A stretch of 64,000 nucleotides of DNA from Fontisphaera persica (GTDB taxonomy: Bacteria; Verrucomicrobiota; Verrucomicrobiia; Limisphaerales; Fontisphaeraceae): NCBI RefSeq assembly GCF_024832785.1, contig NZ_CP116615.1:2170001-2234000 (forward strand), read 5' to 3'. Both the position numbers and the translations under genes were made by a program. The stretch's first letter is position 1. Each line of letters starts with the position of its first letter. The notes under the pieces were generated by a model. The model did not search any database. It was not told where the DNA came from and was given only the letters and a program-made list of their open reading frames with translations. Shown one piece after another: positions 54,308-62,114 of the stretch.

Positions 54308-54364
54308 AATCGCTGCGCCCCGCAAACTTGCAGTCCAACTGCGCCGGGGTCTAGCAAAAAGTCG

Positions 54365-57280
54365 CTAGGGCCGCGCCGCAGCGCCATTCCGCCCGCTGAA
54401 CATAGCCCACCCTATCCAGCCCCCGCCTTTTTCCGTCCGCACCACTTCTCCCCGCGTTTCTCGCACCTTGATGGGGTAAGTTTTGCCAAAGGAAATCTCC
54501 CGTATGCCCATCGCGCTGAAAGCAGCGTCCTTGATGTCAAACATTGGGCGAAAATCATTGGTGGCTACATCCGGCGCGTAATTGAACAAACCCAGAATCT
54601 CCGTCGCCCCGCCCTGCTCCGTTAAAAATCGCACTCCCCGCCCCTCGTGCTTAATCCCCAGCGCCCACAACCGGCCTCCACGATTCCGCACCAAACCCGT
54701 GTCGCTGTCCCCCTCCGGATTAAGCTGCCGCGCCCATAACCGCTGACCGGGCGCATTCAACTCAATGCCGGACGGGCAATCGGTCACATAAATGTCCCCT
54801 TTCCCCGCCCCCACCACCCTCAAATCACAGCTCTCCACCACCAGCACCCGCGCCGTGGAACGGTTCTCCACCGCCGCCGGACGCCCGCCAAAGGCGTGGA
54901 TATGCTGAAACTTAACCACCGGCGCCGCCGTTTCATCCACAATAAACCGGCCATTCTTGCCCCCAATGATGCGCCCGAAACCCAGCCCAATCACGTGCCG
55001 CACCGAGCCATGCACGCGCACCTCGCCGTCCAGTGTGTACCAGTTGGGGTCCCGCCCGCCAATGCCCCGGAAGTACACGGTCGTTTTCCCTTCTTTGGCC
55101 GCCGCATCCATGGCGGCCTGAAAGGCGGCGGTATCGTCCTTGTTATCACCCGCCACCGCGCCAAAATCATTGACGCACACCCACCGGCTGAGATTGGTTT
55201 CCCATGGCACCTGCGGCTCCGGCTGGATGGGCAGCTTGAGCGCGGTGTCCGGCGAGTCGGGGAACAATTTCTTCACCGGGTGCGAAACGTATTCTTCCAA
55301 CCTCGCCCCCTCGCGACTGCCGCCGGGCGTCGTACTGACGAGCACTTGCTTGAAGCCCCGGCTGACCACATCGCGCGCATAAAGGACACTCGTGTTGGTG
55401 ATGGCCGGCTGCGTGGCATCGCCGCCGCTGAAGCGTCCCCCCACCAGCGCCACCACGCCACCCCACCAGGTCCAGTTGTTGGGATATTCATTATGCAGTG
55501 CCACCGGCGTGTTCTCCACCACCAGCTCCTCGATGCCCACCGCCGTGGCATTGACATACACCCCGAGCTTGCGCGCGTTGCGCACCGTGATGCGCGACAG
55601 GGTTTGCCCCCAGCTCCACGCACACCGCACCCCCGTCTCAAAAGACCCCTCCACCACCACGTCCTGCACCAGACTGGGGCCGTTTTGCCCCAGAAATCCC
55701 GCATTCACCCCCACGCTGCCGGTGCCGATAATCCGCACCTGCTTGAGCAGGCTGCTGTTGTTGCCGTACCACCGCACACCGTCCACATGTGGATTGCGCC
55801 CCACATCAATCGTGAAATTGCAGAAGTTGCGCATGAAAAAGTCTGCGGAGGTGGGTTGCGTATCACTGGGATGCGTGCGCAGGACGGAGGTAATATTGGT
55901 GGGGACCCCGTCATCCAGCCGCAAAATCACACCATCGCGCGTCTCGCCGTACACCCAAGGTCCCACCGCAGCGCGCACCACCAGGTTGCTCGTCAACCGA
56001 TAGATGCCATTCGGGAGGTACAGCACCTTCGTCCCCTGACCCCCGCCACGATTGGAGCTGGCCTCAATCCCCCGTTGCAACGCCTCTGTGTCATCCGCCT
56101 TCCCATCGCCCTTGGCCCCAAAGTCGCGCCGCACATCCAGCACCGCCGGGTCATTGGGAAAAACCAGCCGCCCCATTGCATTCCGCAACCCACCCTCTGC
56201 CGCCAACGGCGCGGCAACGGCCACACTGGCCGTCGGCACGGCAGACTCACTGGAAACACCATGCAGACCCACACCCTTCTCCACCGGGCTGCCCTCCAAA
56301 TAAAACACCAAATCGCGGTAAGTGCAGACATCGGGCATCCCCATGGTGCCAAAGGTCATGTCGGCCACCCGCTCCGCGAAATCCACCGGGAAACAAGCCT
56401 TCTCCAACGCTGCAGCCAGGGCCGCCGCATGGTTGGTGTCCCCCGCCAGCATCGCCTGCGTGTAGGGCGTCGCCTGCGCCGGATTGAAAAAGGCCGGCGT
56501 ATCCGCGCTCCCTTCACGCCGTATCCCATGACCGCCGGGGTAGCGACCCCGAAATTCATTCGCCAAAGTCATTGCCCGCTCTGGTGCAGGCGCCACAAAT
56601 CCCACCAGAAAGGCATAGGTGCGATGCGGCTGCAAAACCACCGCGTCCTCGCCCGTAAACGCCAATCGAATGAACTGGCCATTGCCCGGCGCTCCATCCG
56701 CATTCGCCCGGTAGGGCGTCAAATCCGGCACCCGCCCCCCACGCACCACCCGCAGGCTACGATATGTCTCCCCTTCCACGTAATCGTCCGTAATCGGATC
56801 CTTCGGATCGTAAGTTTGCCAAACCGTCCCCGGGGGAACGCTCGTCGTCCCGTGATGGTTTATCCTGGGCTGCCCCTCCACTTCCAACCATTGCACATAC
56901 AATTCCGCCCCCGCCGCGCCCGGACGGAAGGGATTTGTGCCAAAACCCGTCCGCAACGTCAGCGCCTCCACCCGCAGGGCCCGCGGCCCCATGCGAAAGG
57001 TCTGCCCTAAATCGCGGTCCCGGGTGAAGTAATGCTTTTGCAGCACCGCATCATATTTCAAATTGCGCCCCTCGCGCGGAGTGTGGCGGATGGAGGTATT
57101 TCCGCTGGTGTTGTAATTTGTGACCGCCAGAAAAACCTTTGGCCCCACCGGCGGCCCCTCCAGCCGCGTGATGGTCATGCCCGCCTGCGCCGCAGTTCCC
57201 AGCGCCACCGCGCCGGCCAGCCAACCGTGAACAAATACCCGGCGAGCCGTGGCCCACGCGGCGGAGATTTTTTTAGCCAT
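54365..57280 (-). CDS. Exported double pectate-lyase-superfamily beta-helix protein
   Basis: A 971-residue protein with an N-terminal signal (VFVHGWLAGAVALGTAAQAG). Residues about 40-350 look like an N-terminal beta domain. A first right-handed beta-helix of the Pectate_lyase_3 type begins at VRRDFGAKGDGKADDTEALQ, and a second at VCVNDFGAVAGDNKDDTAAFQ; tandem DFGA..GD..DDT modules are seen in GH55-like and polysaccharide-lyase proteins. It probably acts on or binds a polysaccharide outside the cytoplasm. No catalytic residues can be assigned with confidence, so substrate and reaction are open. It is 57 bases upstream, in minus orientation, of the decarboxylase gene. Confidence 0.75.
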   Translation of the reverse strand: MAKKISAAWATARRVFVHGWLAGAVALGTAAQAGMTITRLEGPPVGPKVFLAVTNYNTSGNTSIRHTPREGRNLKYDAVLQKHYFTRDRDLGQTFRMGPRALRVEALTLRTGFGTNPFRPGAAGAELYVQWLEVEGQPRINHHGTTSVPPGTVWQTYDPKDPITDDYVEGETYRSLRVVRGGRVPDLTPYRANADGAPGNGQFIRLAFTGEDAVVLQPHRTYAFLVGFVAPAPERAMTLANEFRGRYPGGHGIRREGSADTPAFFNPAQATPYTQAMLAGDTNHAAALAAALEKACFPVDFAERVADMTFGTMGMPDVCTYRDLVFYLEGSPVEKGVGLHGVSSESAVPTASVAVAAPLAAEGGLRNAMGRLVFPNDPAVLDVRRDFGAKGDGKADDTEALQRGIEASSNRGGGQGTKVLYLPNGIYRLTSNLVVRAAVGPWVYGETRDGVILRLDDGVPTNITSVLRTHPSDTQPTSADFFMRNFCNFTIDVGRNPHVDGVRWYGNNSSLLKQVRIIGTGSVGVNAGFLGQNGPSLVQDVVVEGSFETGVRCAWSWGQTLSRITVRNARKLGVYVNATAVGIEELVVENTPVALHNEYPNNWTWWGGVVALVGGRFSGGDATQPAITNTSVLYARDVVSRGFKQVLVSTTPGGSREGARLEEYVSHPVKKLFPDSPDTALKLPIQPEPQVPWETNLSRWVCVNDFGAVAGDNKDDTAAFQAAMDAAAKEGKTTVYFRGIGGRDPNWYTLDGEVRVHGSVRHVIGLGFGRIIGGKNGRFIVDETAAPVVKFQHIHAFGGRPAAVENRSTARVLVVESCDLRVVGAGKGDIYVTDCPSGIELNAPGQRLWARQLNPEGDSDTGLVRNRGGRLWALGIKHEGRGVRFLTEQGGATEILGLFNYAPDVATNDFRPMFDIKDAAFSAMGIREISFGKTYPIKVRETRGEVVRTEKGGGWIGWAMFSGRNGAAARP

Positions 57281-57307
57281 GTGTTTAAGGGTTGTTTTTA
57301 CCGGCTT

Positions 57308-58798
57308 TTACACTTCTTGGCCCCATCGCCGACCAATCAAACTCGCCGCAATCCGGCCCGATTGATAAATCGTGGGCAGCCCGCTGCCCGGATGCGTGCC
57401 CCCGCCCACCAGATAACACGCGTCAAATTCTTCAAAGGCATTGTGCGGACGGAAAATTAGCATCTGCCCCAACTTGTGGCTGAGGTTGAAAGTGGCGCCG
57501 CGATAAATATGATAATCCTGCTGCCACTCCAGCGGCGAAATCACCTTTTCCGCCACGATATGCTGGCGGATATCCTTCAGCTCGGTCTTGGTCTCGATTT
57601 GGCGCAGAATCAGCTCGCGGAAACGCGGCTTCTCCTTTTCCCAATCAATCGGCGCCTGCCGGTTGGGCACCGGCGCCAGCACATAAAGGGTGGACTGGCC
57701 AGGCGGCGCCAGCGTGGGGTCCACCTTGCTGGCGTTTTGCAGGTAAAACGAGGGGTCTTCCGAAAGCCGCCCGTTCTGCACGATGTCCCGCACGTTCTTC
57801 TCGTAGTCCTGGGCGAAGATGATGTTGTGGTGGGGGATGTCGTAAAGCTTGTCCAGCCCCAGGTACAACATAAAGGTGGAGCATGAGTATTCCATTCGTG
57901 CCAGACGCTCATCCGTGTATTTGCGGCGATGCTCCGGCCGCACCAGGTTGGACATGGCCCACGCGAAATCAGGATTGATGATGACGGCATCCGCCGCCAC
58001 CTTGTCCCCCGAAGCCAGTTGCACTCCCACTGCCCGACGGTTTTCCACCAGGATTTCCTTGACGGGCTGCTCCAAATGAATGCGCCCGCCGTCTTCCTGG
58101 ATGCATTTGGCCATGGCCAAAGAAATGGCATTCAGGCCGCCCCTTGGGTGGTAAATGCCATATTTATGCTCGATGAGGGAAAGAATGGTGAAGGTGGCCG
58201 GGCATTGCCAGGGCGACATCCCCAAGTACTTCGCCTGAAAGGTCATCGCGATGCGCATGTGCTCATGCTTGAAATAAGTGCGCAAGCGGTCATACACCGA
58301 CGCAAACGCATCCAGCCGCGGAATGGCCTTGATGAAATTGGAATTCAAAAAATCCCACCAACGCATGTAAGGATGCTGCAAACAAGGATAAACCAAATCC
58401 AGCTTCTTCCCCTCCCGCTCCCGGTAGCGCAGGTAGTTCGCCCCGTCCCCCGGAAACAGCCGCTCGATTTCCGCCACCATCCGCTCCGGGTTCATGGTCG
58501 GGAAAAAATCCGTGCGCCCGTCAAAACGCAGCCGGTAGAAGGGATCAATCGGGATTAATTGCAGATAATCACTCAATTTCCGGCCGCACTCCGCAAAGAC
58601 TTCCTCCAGCACCCGCGTCATCATGAGAAAGGTGGGGCCGGTGTCAAAAGTGAACCCATCCAGCTTCAAAGGCGCGTTGCGGCCGCCCACCACCTGGCCC
58701 TTTTCAAAAATCTCCACCTTGAAGCCCTTGCGGGCCAGCAACATGCCGGCGGTCAATCCGCCAGGTCCGGCGCCGATAATCACGATGGTTCGAGCCAT
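57308..58798 (-). CDS. Phytoene desaturase-like FAD oxidoreductase (CrtI/CrtN family)
   Basis: A 496-residue flavoprotein. The N-terminal Rossmann motif IGAGPGGLTAGMLLARKGF and FEKGQVVGGRNAPL (FAD) and the C-terminal FAD-binding YLVGGGTHPGSGLPTIYQSGR are typical of the carotenoid desaturase/isomerase family. Internal FDTGPTFLMMTRVLEEVF and ARMEYSCSTFMLYLGLDK agree. It would act at the membrane on a carotenoid precursor; no phytoene synthase is adjacent, so a different polyene substrate is possible. The gene starts 13 bases after the AarF-like gene, indicating an operon. Confidence 0.85.
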   Translation of the reverse strand: MARTIVIIGAGPGGLTAGMLLARKGFKVEIFEKGQVVGGRNAPLKLDGFTFDTGPTFLMMTRVLEEVFAECGRKLSDYLQLIPIDPFYRLRFDGRTDFFPTMNPERMVAEIERLFPGDGANYLRYREREGKKLDLVYPCLQHPYMRWWDFLNSNFIKAIPRLDAFASVYDRLRTYFKHEHMRIAMTFQAKYLGMSPWQCPATFTILSLIEHKYGIYHPRGGLNAISLAMAKCIQEDGGRIHLEQPVKEILVENRRAVGVQLASGDKVAADAVIINPDFAWAMSNLVRPEHRRKYTDERLARMEYSCSTFMLYLGLDKLYDIPHHNIIFAQDYEKNVRDIVQNGRLSEDPSFYLQNASKVDPTLAPPGQSTLYVLAPVPNRQAPIDWEKEKPRFRELILRQIETKTELKDIRQHIVAEKVISPLEWQQDYHIYRGATFNLSHKLGQMLIFRPHNAFEEFDACYLVGGGTHPGSGLPTIYQSGRIAASLIGRRWGQEV

Positions 58799-58811
58799 GC
58801 AACAAGTGCGG

Positions 58812-60074
58812 TTAGGATGACAGCACGGCAGGCTGCGCCCGCCCGCGGTTCAGATGGCCTGCCGGCCCTTCAAAATGACGCTTAAACGTGGCCAAATGCG
58901 GGCGCATGTCCTGCATTAAAACCGCATCCGGATTGCATTTCAAGACCATCCCATCCAGATACATCAAACTTTTGATGATGGGATACATCCCACGCTCGAA
59001 TTCCATGCCGCTGTGCACGGCCAGTTGAATGGTGCGCATCATCTGCCGGGTCAAGCTCACTTGGCTGACGGTCTTGCCCGAAAAATCCCGATACAAATCC
59101 ATAAATTGACGCAAGTACGCCTCCCACCGCGCGGCCGGCAGGGCGCGCCGTGACATCCGGTGAATGGCGCACGCCGCGGCCACGTAATCCTCCAGGGCCA
59201 ATGCCTCAAAAAAGGCAAATAGCCCCTGGCGAAAAGTGTCGCTCACCTGACTGAGCGCCCCGGTGTCCACAAAGTAGATGCGGCCGTCCTGCCAGAAGAT
59301 GTTGCCCGGATGCAAATCCCCATGAAAAACTCCAAGACCAAACATGTAGGCGCCATGAATCAAAAACAATTTCAACAGCTCCTCATACGGAAGCCGCCCC
59401 TGCTCCAATAACTCGTCAAAGGTGCGCCCGTGCAAGTATTCCGTCACCAGCACATGCTCGCCCGACAGTTCCTCATAAATTCGCGGAAACCGCAGGGGCG
59501 CCAGCATGGGCCAATGCTGATGTTGCTCCTGAAGTTCGCGCAGCACACGGGCATGACCGGCCTCATTGCGCAAGTCCAGTTCGGCCAGCGTGTATTCCTC
59601 AATATGCTCCAGGATGCCCACGGGGTCCGCCACCCGCTGCAACTTGGGATAAGCCCAGGTGGCCAGTCGCATCAGTTGCTTTAATCGCCGCACATCCGCT
59701 GTAAAACGCTCCTTGAAATCCCCCTTGATGACCTTCACCACCACCTCCTGCCCGTCGCGTAAAATAGCCCGATGCACCTGCCCCACCGAGGCCGCCGCCA
59801 AAGGACGGCGCTCAATCGAAGAAAAATGCTCGCGCCATCCCGCCGGGCAGTAGCGGTTCATCAGCGTCTCTAAGTCCTCGGCAGGTATGGGCGTCGTGCG
59901 CCGGTAAAGCTGCGCCAAATGCCGGCACTTGTCTTCCCCCAGGAAATCTATGCGCAAGGCAAAAGTTTGCCCAATTTTTACGGCTAGAAGCCCACGCGCC
60001 TGCAGACGCTCCAAATCGGGAAGCTTGGGACCGTAGATATCACGCATCAAAGCGATAAAACTTAGCCAGTTCAT
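58812..60074 (-). CDS. AarF/UbiB-family atypical kinase
   Basis: A 420-residue ABC1/UbiB protein from ATG 60074 (MNWLSF). Family motifs: KIGQTFALR (KxGQ), the Ala-rich loop AAASVGQVHRA replacing the usual P-loop, VVVKVIKGD (catalytic Lys), GVFHGDLHPGNIF (catalytic loop) and VDTGA (metal-binding Asp). Members support quinone or other isoprenoid lipid biosynthesis as ATPases or atypical kinases. Its pairing with a phytoene-desaturase-like gene 13 bases downstream suggests a role in isoprenoid or carotenoid metabolism rather than general ubiquinone synthesis. Two TTGTAT direct repeats, 22 bases apart, lie across the start region. The C-terminal transmembrane helices of UbiB are not obvious. Confidence 0.85.
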   Translation of the reverse strand: MNWLSFIALMRDIYGPKLPDLERLQARGLLAVKIGQTFALRIDFLGEDKCRHLAQLYRRTTPIPAEDLETLMNRYCPAGWREHFSSIERRPLAAASVGQVHRAILRDGQEVVVKVIKGDFKERFTADVRRLKQLMRLATWAYPKLQRVADPVGILEHIEEYTLAELDLRNEAGHARVLRELQEQHQHWPMLAPLRFPRIYEELSGEHVLVTEYLHGRTFDELLEQGRLPYEELLKLFLIHGAYMFGLGVFHGDLHPGNIFWQDGRIYFVDTGALSQVSDTFRQGLFAFFEALALEDYVAAACAIHRMSRRALPAARWEAYLRQFMDLYRDFSGKTVSQVSLTRQMMRTIQLAVHSGMEFERGMYPIIKSLMYLDGMVLKCNPDAVLMQDMRPHLATFKRHFEGPAGHLNRGRAQPAVLSS

Positions 60075-60202
60075 ATACAATAATTAGACATTACTAATAC
60101 AAACATGGCATGGTTTTATGCCTACGCAAGGAAATCGCGGGCCTTTATTTCGGCCACCCGGGCTGAGCATTCCCCGCGCCTGCCCCGCTCCCGGGCACTA
60201 GC

Positions 60203-61774
60203 TCATGGCTGGCTGCTCTCGCGCTGGCGATGGCTGTCCTGGCACAAGAAACGGTTGACGGCATTCAAATAAGCCCGCGCGCTGGCCTCGATGATGTCCG
60301 TGCTGGCGCCTTTGCCGGTAATGACCTTTTTATCGCCAAAGTCCACCTTCACCGTCACCTCGCCCACCGCGTCCTTGCCTTGAGAAACGGCCCGCAGGTT
60401 GTAATCCATCAAAGTGCCGCCGGTCTTGGTGATGCGGTCAATGGCCTTCAGGGCGGCGTCCACCGGACCGTCGCCAATGGCGGCATCCTGGAATTGCTCC
60501 ACCTTCCCTTTGGCGCCCGGCTTGCGCAGGCGCACGGTGGCCGTGGGCATGGTGGCATTGCCGGTGGTGACGTGCAGGTATTCCAAGGACCATGTCTCCG
60601 GCACCTCCGCTATATGGCCCTCCACCAGCGCAATCAAATCCTCGTCATAAACAAATTTCTTGCGGTCCCCGATTTCCTTGAAACGCTGGAAAAGGGAGTT
60701 GATGTCGGCATCGCTCATCTTGAAGCCCAGGTGCTTCAACCGCGCAGAAACCGCAGCCCGCCCGCTGTGCTTGGTCAGCGGCAACTCGGTCTGGCCCCAG
60801 CCCACCTCCATGGGGTCCATGATTTCATAGGTTTCACGCTTCTTGAGGATGCCGTCCTGATGAATCCCCGCCGAATGAGCAAACGCATTTTCCCCCACAA
60901 TCGCCTTGTTGCGCTGCACCATGAGGCCGCTCATGCGGGCCACCAGGCGGGACGTCTTAACAATCTCGCGCGTGTTCACCCCCACCGTATAACCCGCAAA
61001 GAAGTCGGCGCGCGTCTTGAGCGCCATGACAATTTCCTCCAGCGAGGCATTGCCGGCGCGCTCGCCAATGCCGTTGATGGTGCACTCCACCTGCCGCGCC
61101 CCGGCGCGAATGGCCGCCAGCGAATTGGCCACCGCCAGCCCCAAATCGTTGTGGCAATGCACGCTGATGATGGCCTGGCCGGATTGAAACTCCGGCACCG
61201 CCGCATGCAACTGGGCAATCAACGCCGCAAATTGGTCCGGCACCGCCCAGCCGACGGTATCCGGAATGTTCACCGTGGTGGCGCCGGCTTTGACCACCGC
61301 CTTGCACACCTCAATCAAAAATTCCGGCTCCGTGCGCGAAGCGTCCTCCGGCGAAAACTCCACGTTTTCCACATAACCCCGCGCGCGCGTGACCCCCTCC
61401 ACTGCCAGGCGGAGAATCTCATCTTGGGCCTTGCCCAGCTTGAATTCACGGTGGATTTTGCTCGTGGCCAGAAAGACATGAATGCGGGCGCGCTTGCCGG
61501 CCGGTTTGAGCGCTGCGCCGGCCGCGTCAATGTCCTTGGGCGTGCAACGAGCGAGGCCGGCTATCATGGGGCCTTTGATTTCTTTGGCTATCGCGTTGAC
61601 AGCGGCAAAATCCCCCTCGCTGATCACCGGAAAGCCGGCTTCGATGACATCCACTTTCAACCGCGCCAATTGGCGGGCCACCTCCAGTTTCTGGCGCAAA
61701 TTCATGGAGGCGCCGGGGCACTGCTCGCCATCGCGGAGCGTGGTATCGAAGATGAGAATGCGTTGGTTTTTCAT
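60203..61774 (-). CDS. leuA: 2-isopropylmalate synthase
   Basis: First committed step of leucine synthesis: 2-oxoisovalerate plus acetyl-CoA, in the cytosol. The 523 residues from ATG 61774 ([10 protein letters not shown]) include the HMGL-like barrel with [35 protein letters not shown] and the [18 protein letters not shown] segment, [10 protein letters not shown], and the C-terminal LeuA regulatory domain ([18 protein letters not shown]), so feedback by leucine is likely. Length and order match bacterial LeuA rather than citramalate synthase. The upstream leader contains a Leu-rich peptide and an attenuator (61826-61952), giving transcriptional control by leucyl-tRNA. No other leu gene follows in the window. 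Confidence 0.94.
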   Translation of the reverse strand: MKNQRILIFDTTLRDGEQCPGASMNLRQKLEVARQLARLKVDVIEAGFPVISEGDFAAVNAIAKEIKGPMIAGLARCTPKDIDAAGAALKPAGKRARIHVFLATSKIHREFKLGKAQDEILRLAVEGVTRARGYVENVEFSPEDASRTEPEFLIEVCKAVVKAGATTVNIPDTVGWAVPDQFAALIAQLHAAVPEFQSGQAIISVHCHNDLGLAVANSLAAIRAGARQVECTINGIGERAGNASLEEIVMALKTRADFFAGYTVGVNTREIVKTSRLVARMSGLMVQRNKAIVGENAFAHSAGIHQDGILKKRETYEIMDPMEVGWGQTELPLTKHSGRAAVSARLKHLGFKMSDADINSLFQRFKEIGDRKKFVYDEDLIALVEGHIAEVPETWSLEYLHVTTGNATMPTATVRLRKPGAKGKVEQFQDAAIGDGPVDAALKAIDRITKTGGTLMDYNLRAVSQGKDAVGEVTVKVDFGDKKVITGKGASTDIIEASARAYLNAVNRFLCQDSHRQRESSQP

Positions 61775-61825
61775 GTTGTTTGATTTGTCGCTGTCCGCTG
61801 GTGATGTGCTTCTGTCTGCCAAAAC

Positions 61826-61857
61826 AAAAACCCCACCGCCAGTGTGGCAGCGGGGTT
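61826..61857 (-). terminator. Leucine attenuator terminator upstream of leuA
   Basis: On the minus strand AACCCCGCTGCCA pairs with TGGCGGTGGGGTT (13 pairs, two of them G-U) over a 3-base loop, followed by a T-run. It lies 52 bases before the leuA start. Its 5' arm (CGCTGCCACAC) is the exact complement of GTGTGGCAGCG in the leader peptide frame, so an alternative antiterminator can form. Confidence 0.85.
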
Positions 61858-61877
61858 CAGATTGCTGATTTGTTGAC

Positions 61878-61952
61878 CTAAAACCCGCCTGCCACGCTGC
61901 CACACAACAGCAGCAGCGCGTTTGCCAGTCGCAGGTTCAGGTTTCTGCTCAT
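61878..61952 (-). CDS. leuL: Leucine leader peptide of leuA
   Basis: A 24-codon frame (MSRNLNLRLANALLLLCGSV...) with seven Leu codons, four consecutive (CTG CTG CTG TTG), ending 20 bases before the terminator stem. The GTGTGGCAGCG antiterminator arm starts within a few bases after the Leu run. The layout is that of classical leu/ilv attenuation: ribosome stalling at Leu codons when leucyl-tRNA is scarce should allow antiterminator pairing and leuA expression. The gene name is used by analogy with enterobacterial leuL; the sequence itself is not homologous as far as I can see. Confidence 0.82.
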   Translation of the reverse strand: MSRNLNLRLANALLLLCGSVAGGF

Positions 61953-62114
61953 GGACTAATCCATACGCCCAAAACCCCTGCGCGTCAAACAGTTTTTCTG
62001 GTAACCGACCGGGCCGGCGCAGTGTCAAAATAGGAGCGGATTGAACTGGCCATTTGTACCCATTGGTGGCATATCCAATCCAGAACATACGCTGCGGTTA
62101 AAACAAATATCATC

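Noticed and set aside
54896-57010. 704-codon plus-strand frame
   Set aside because: Antisense to the exported beta-helix gene; low-complexity His/Pro/Arg-rich translation without domains.
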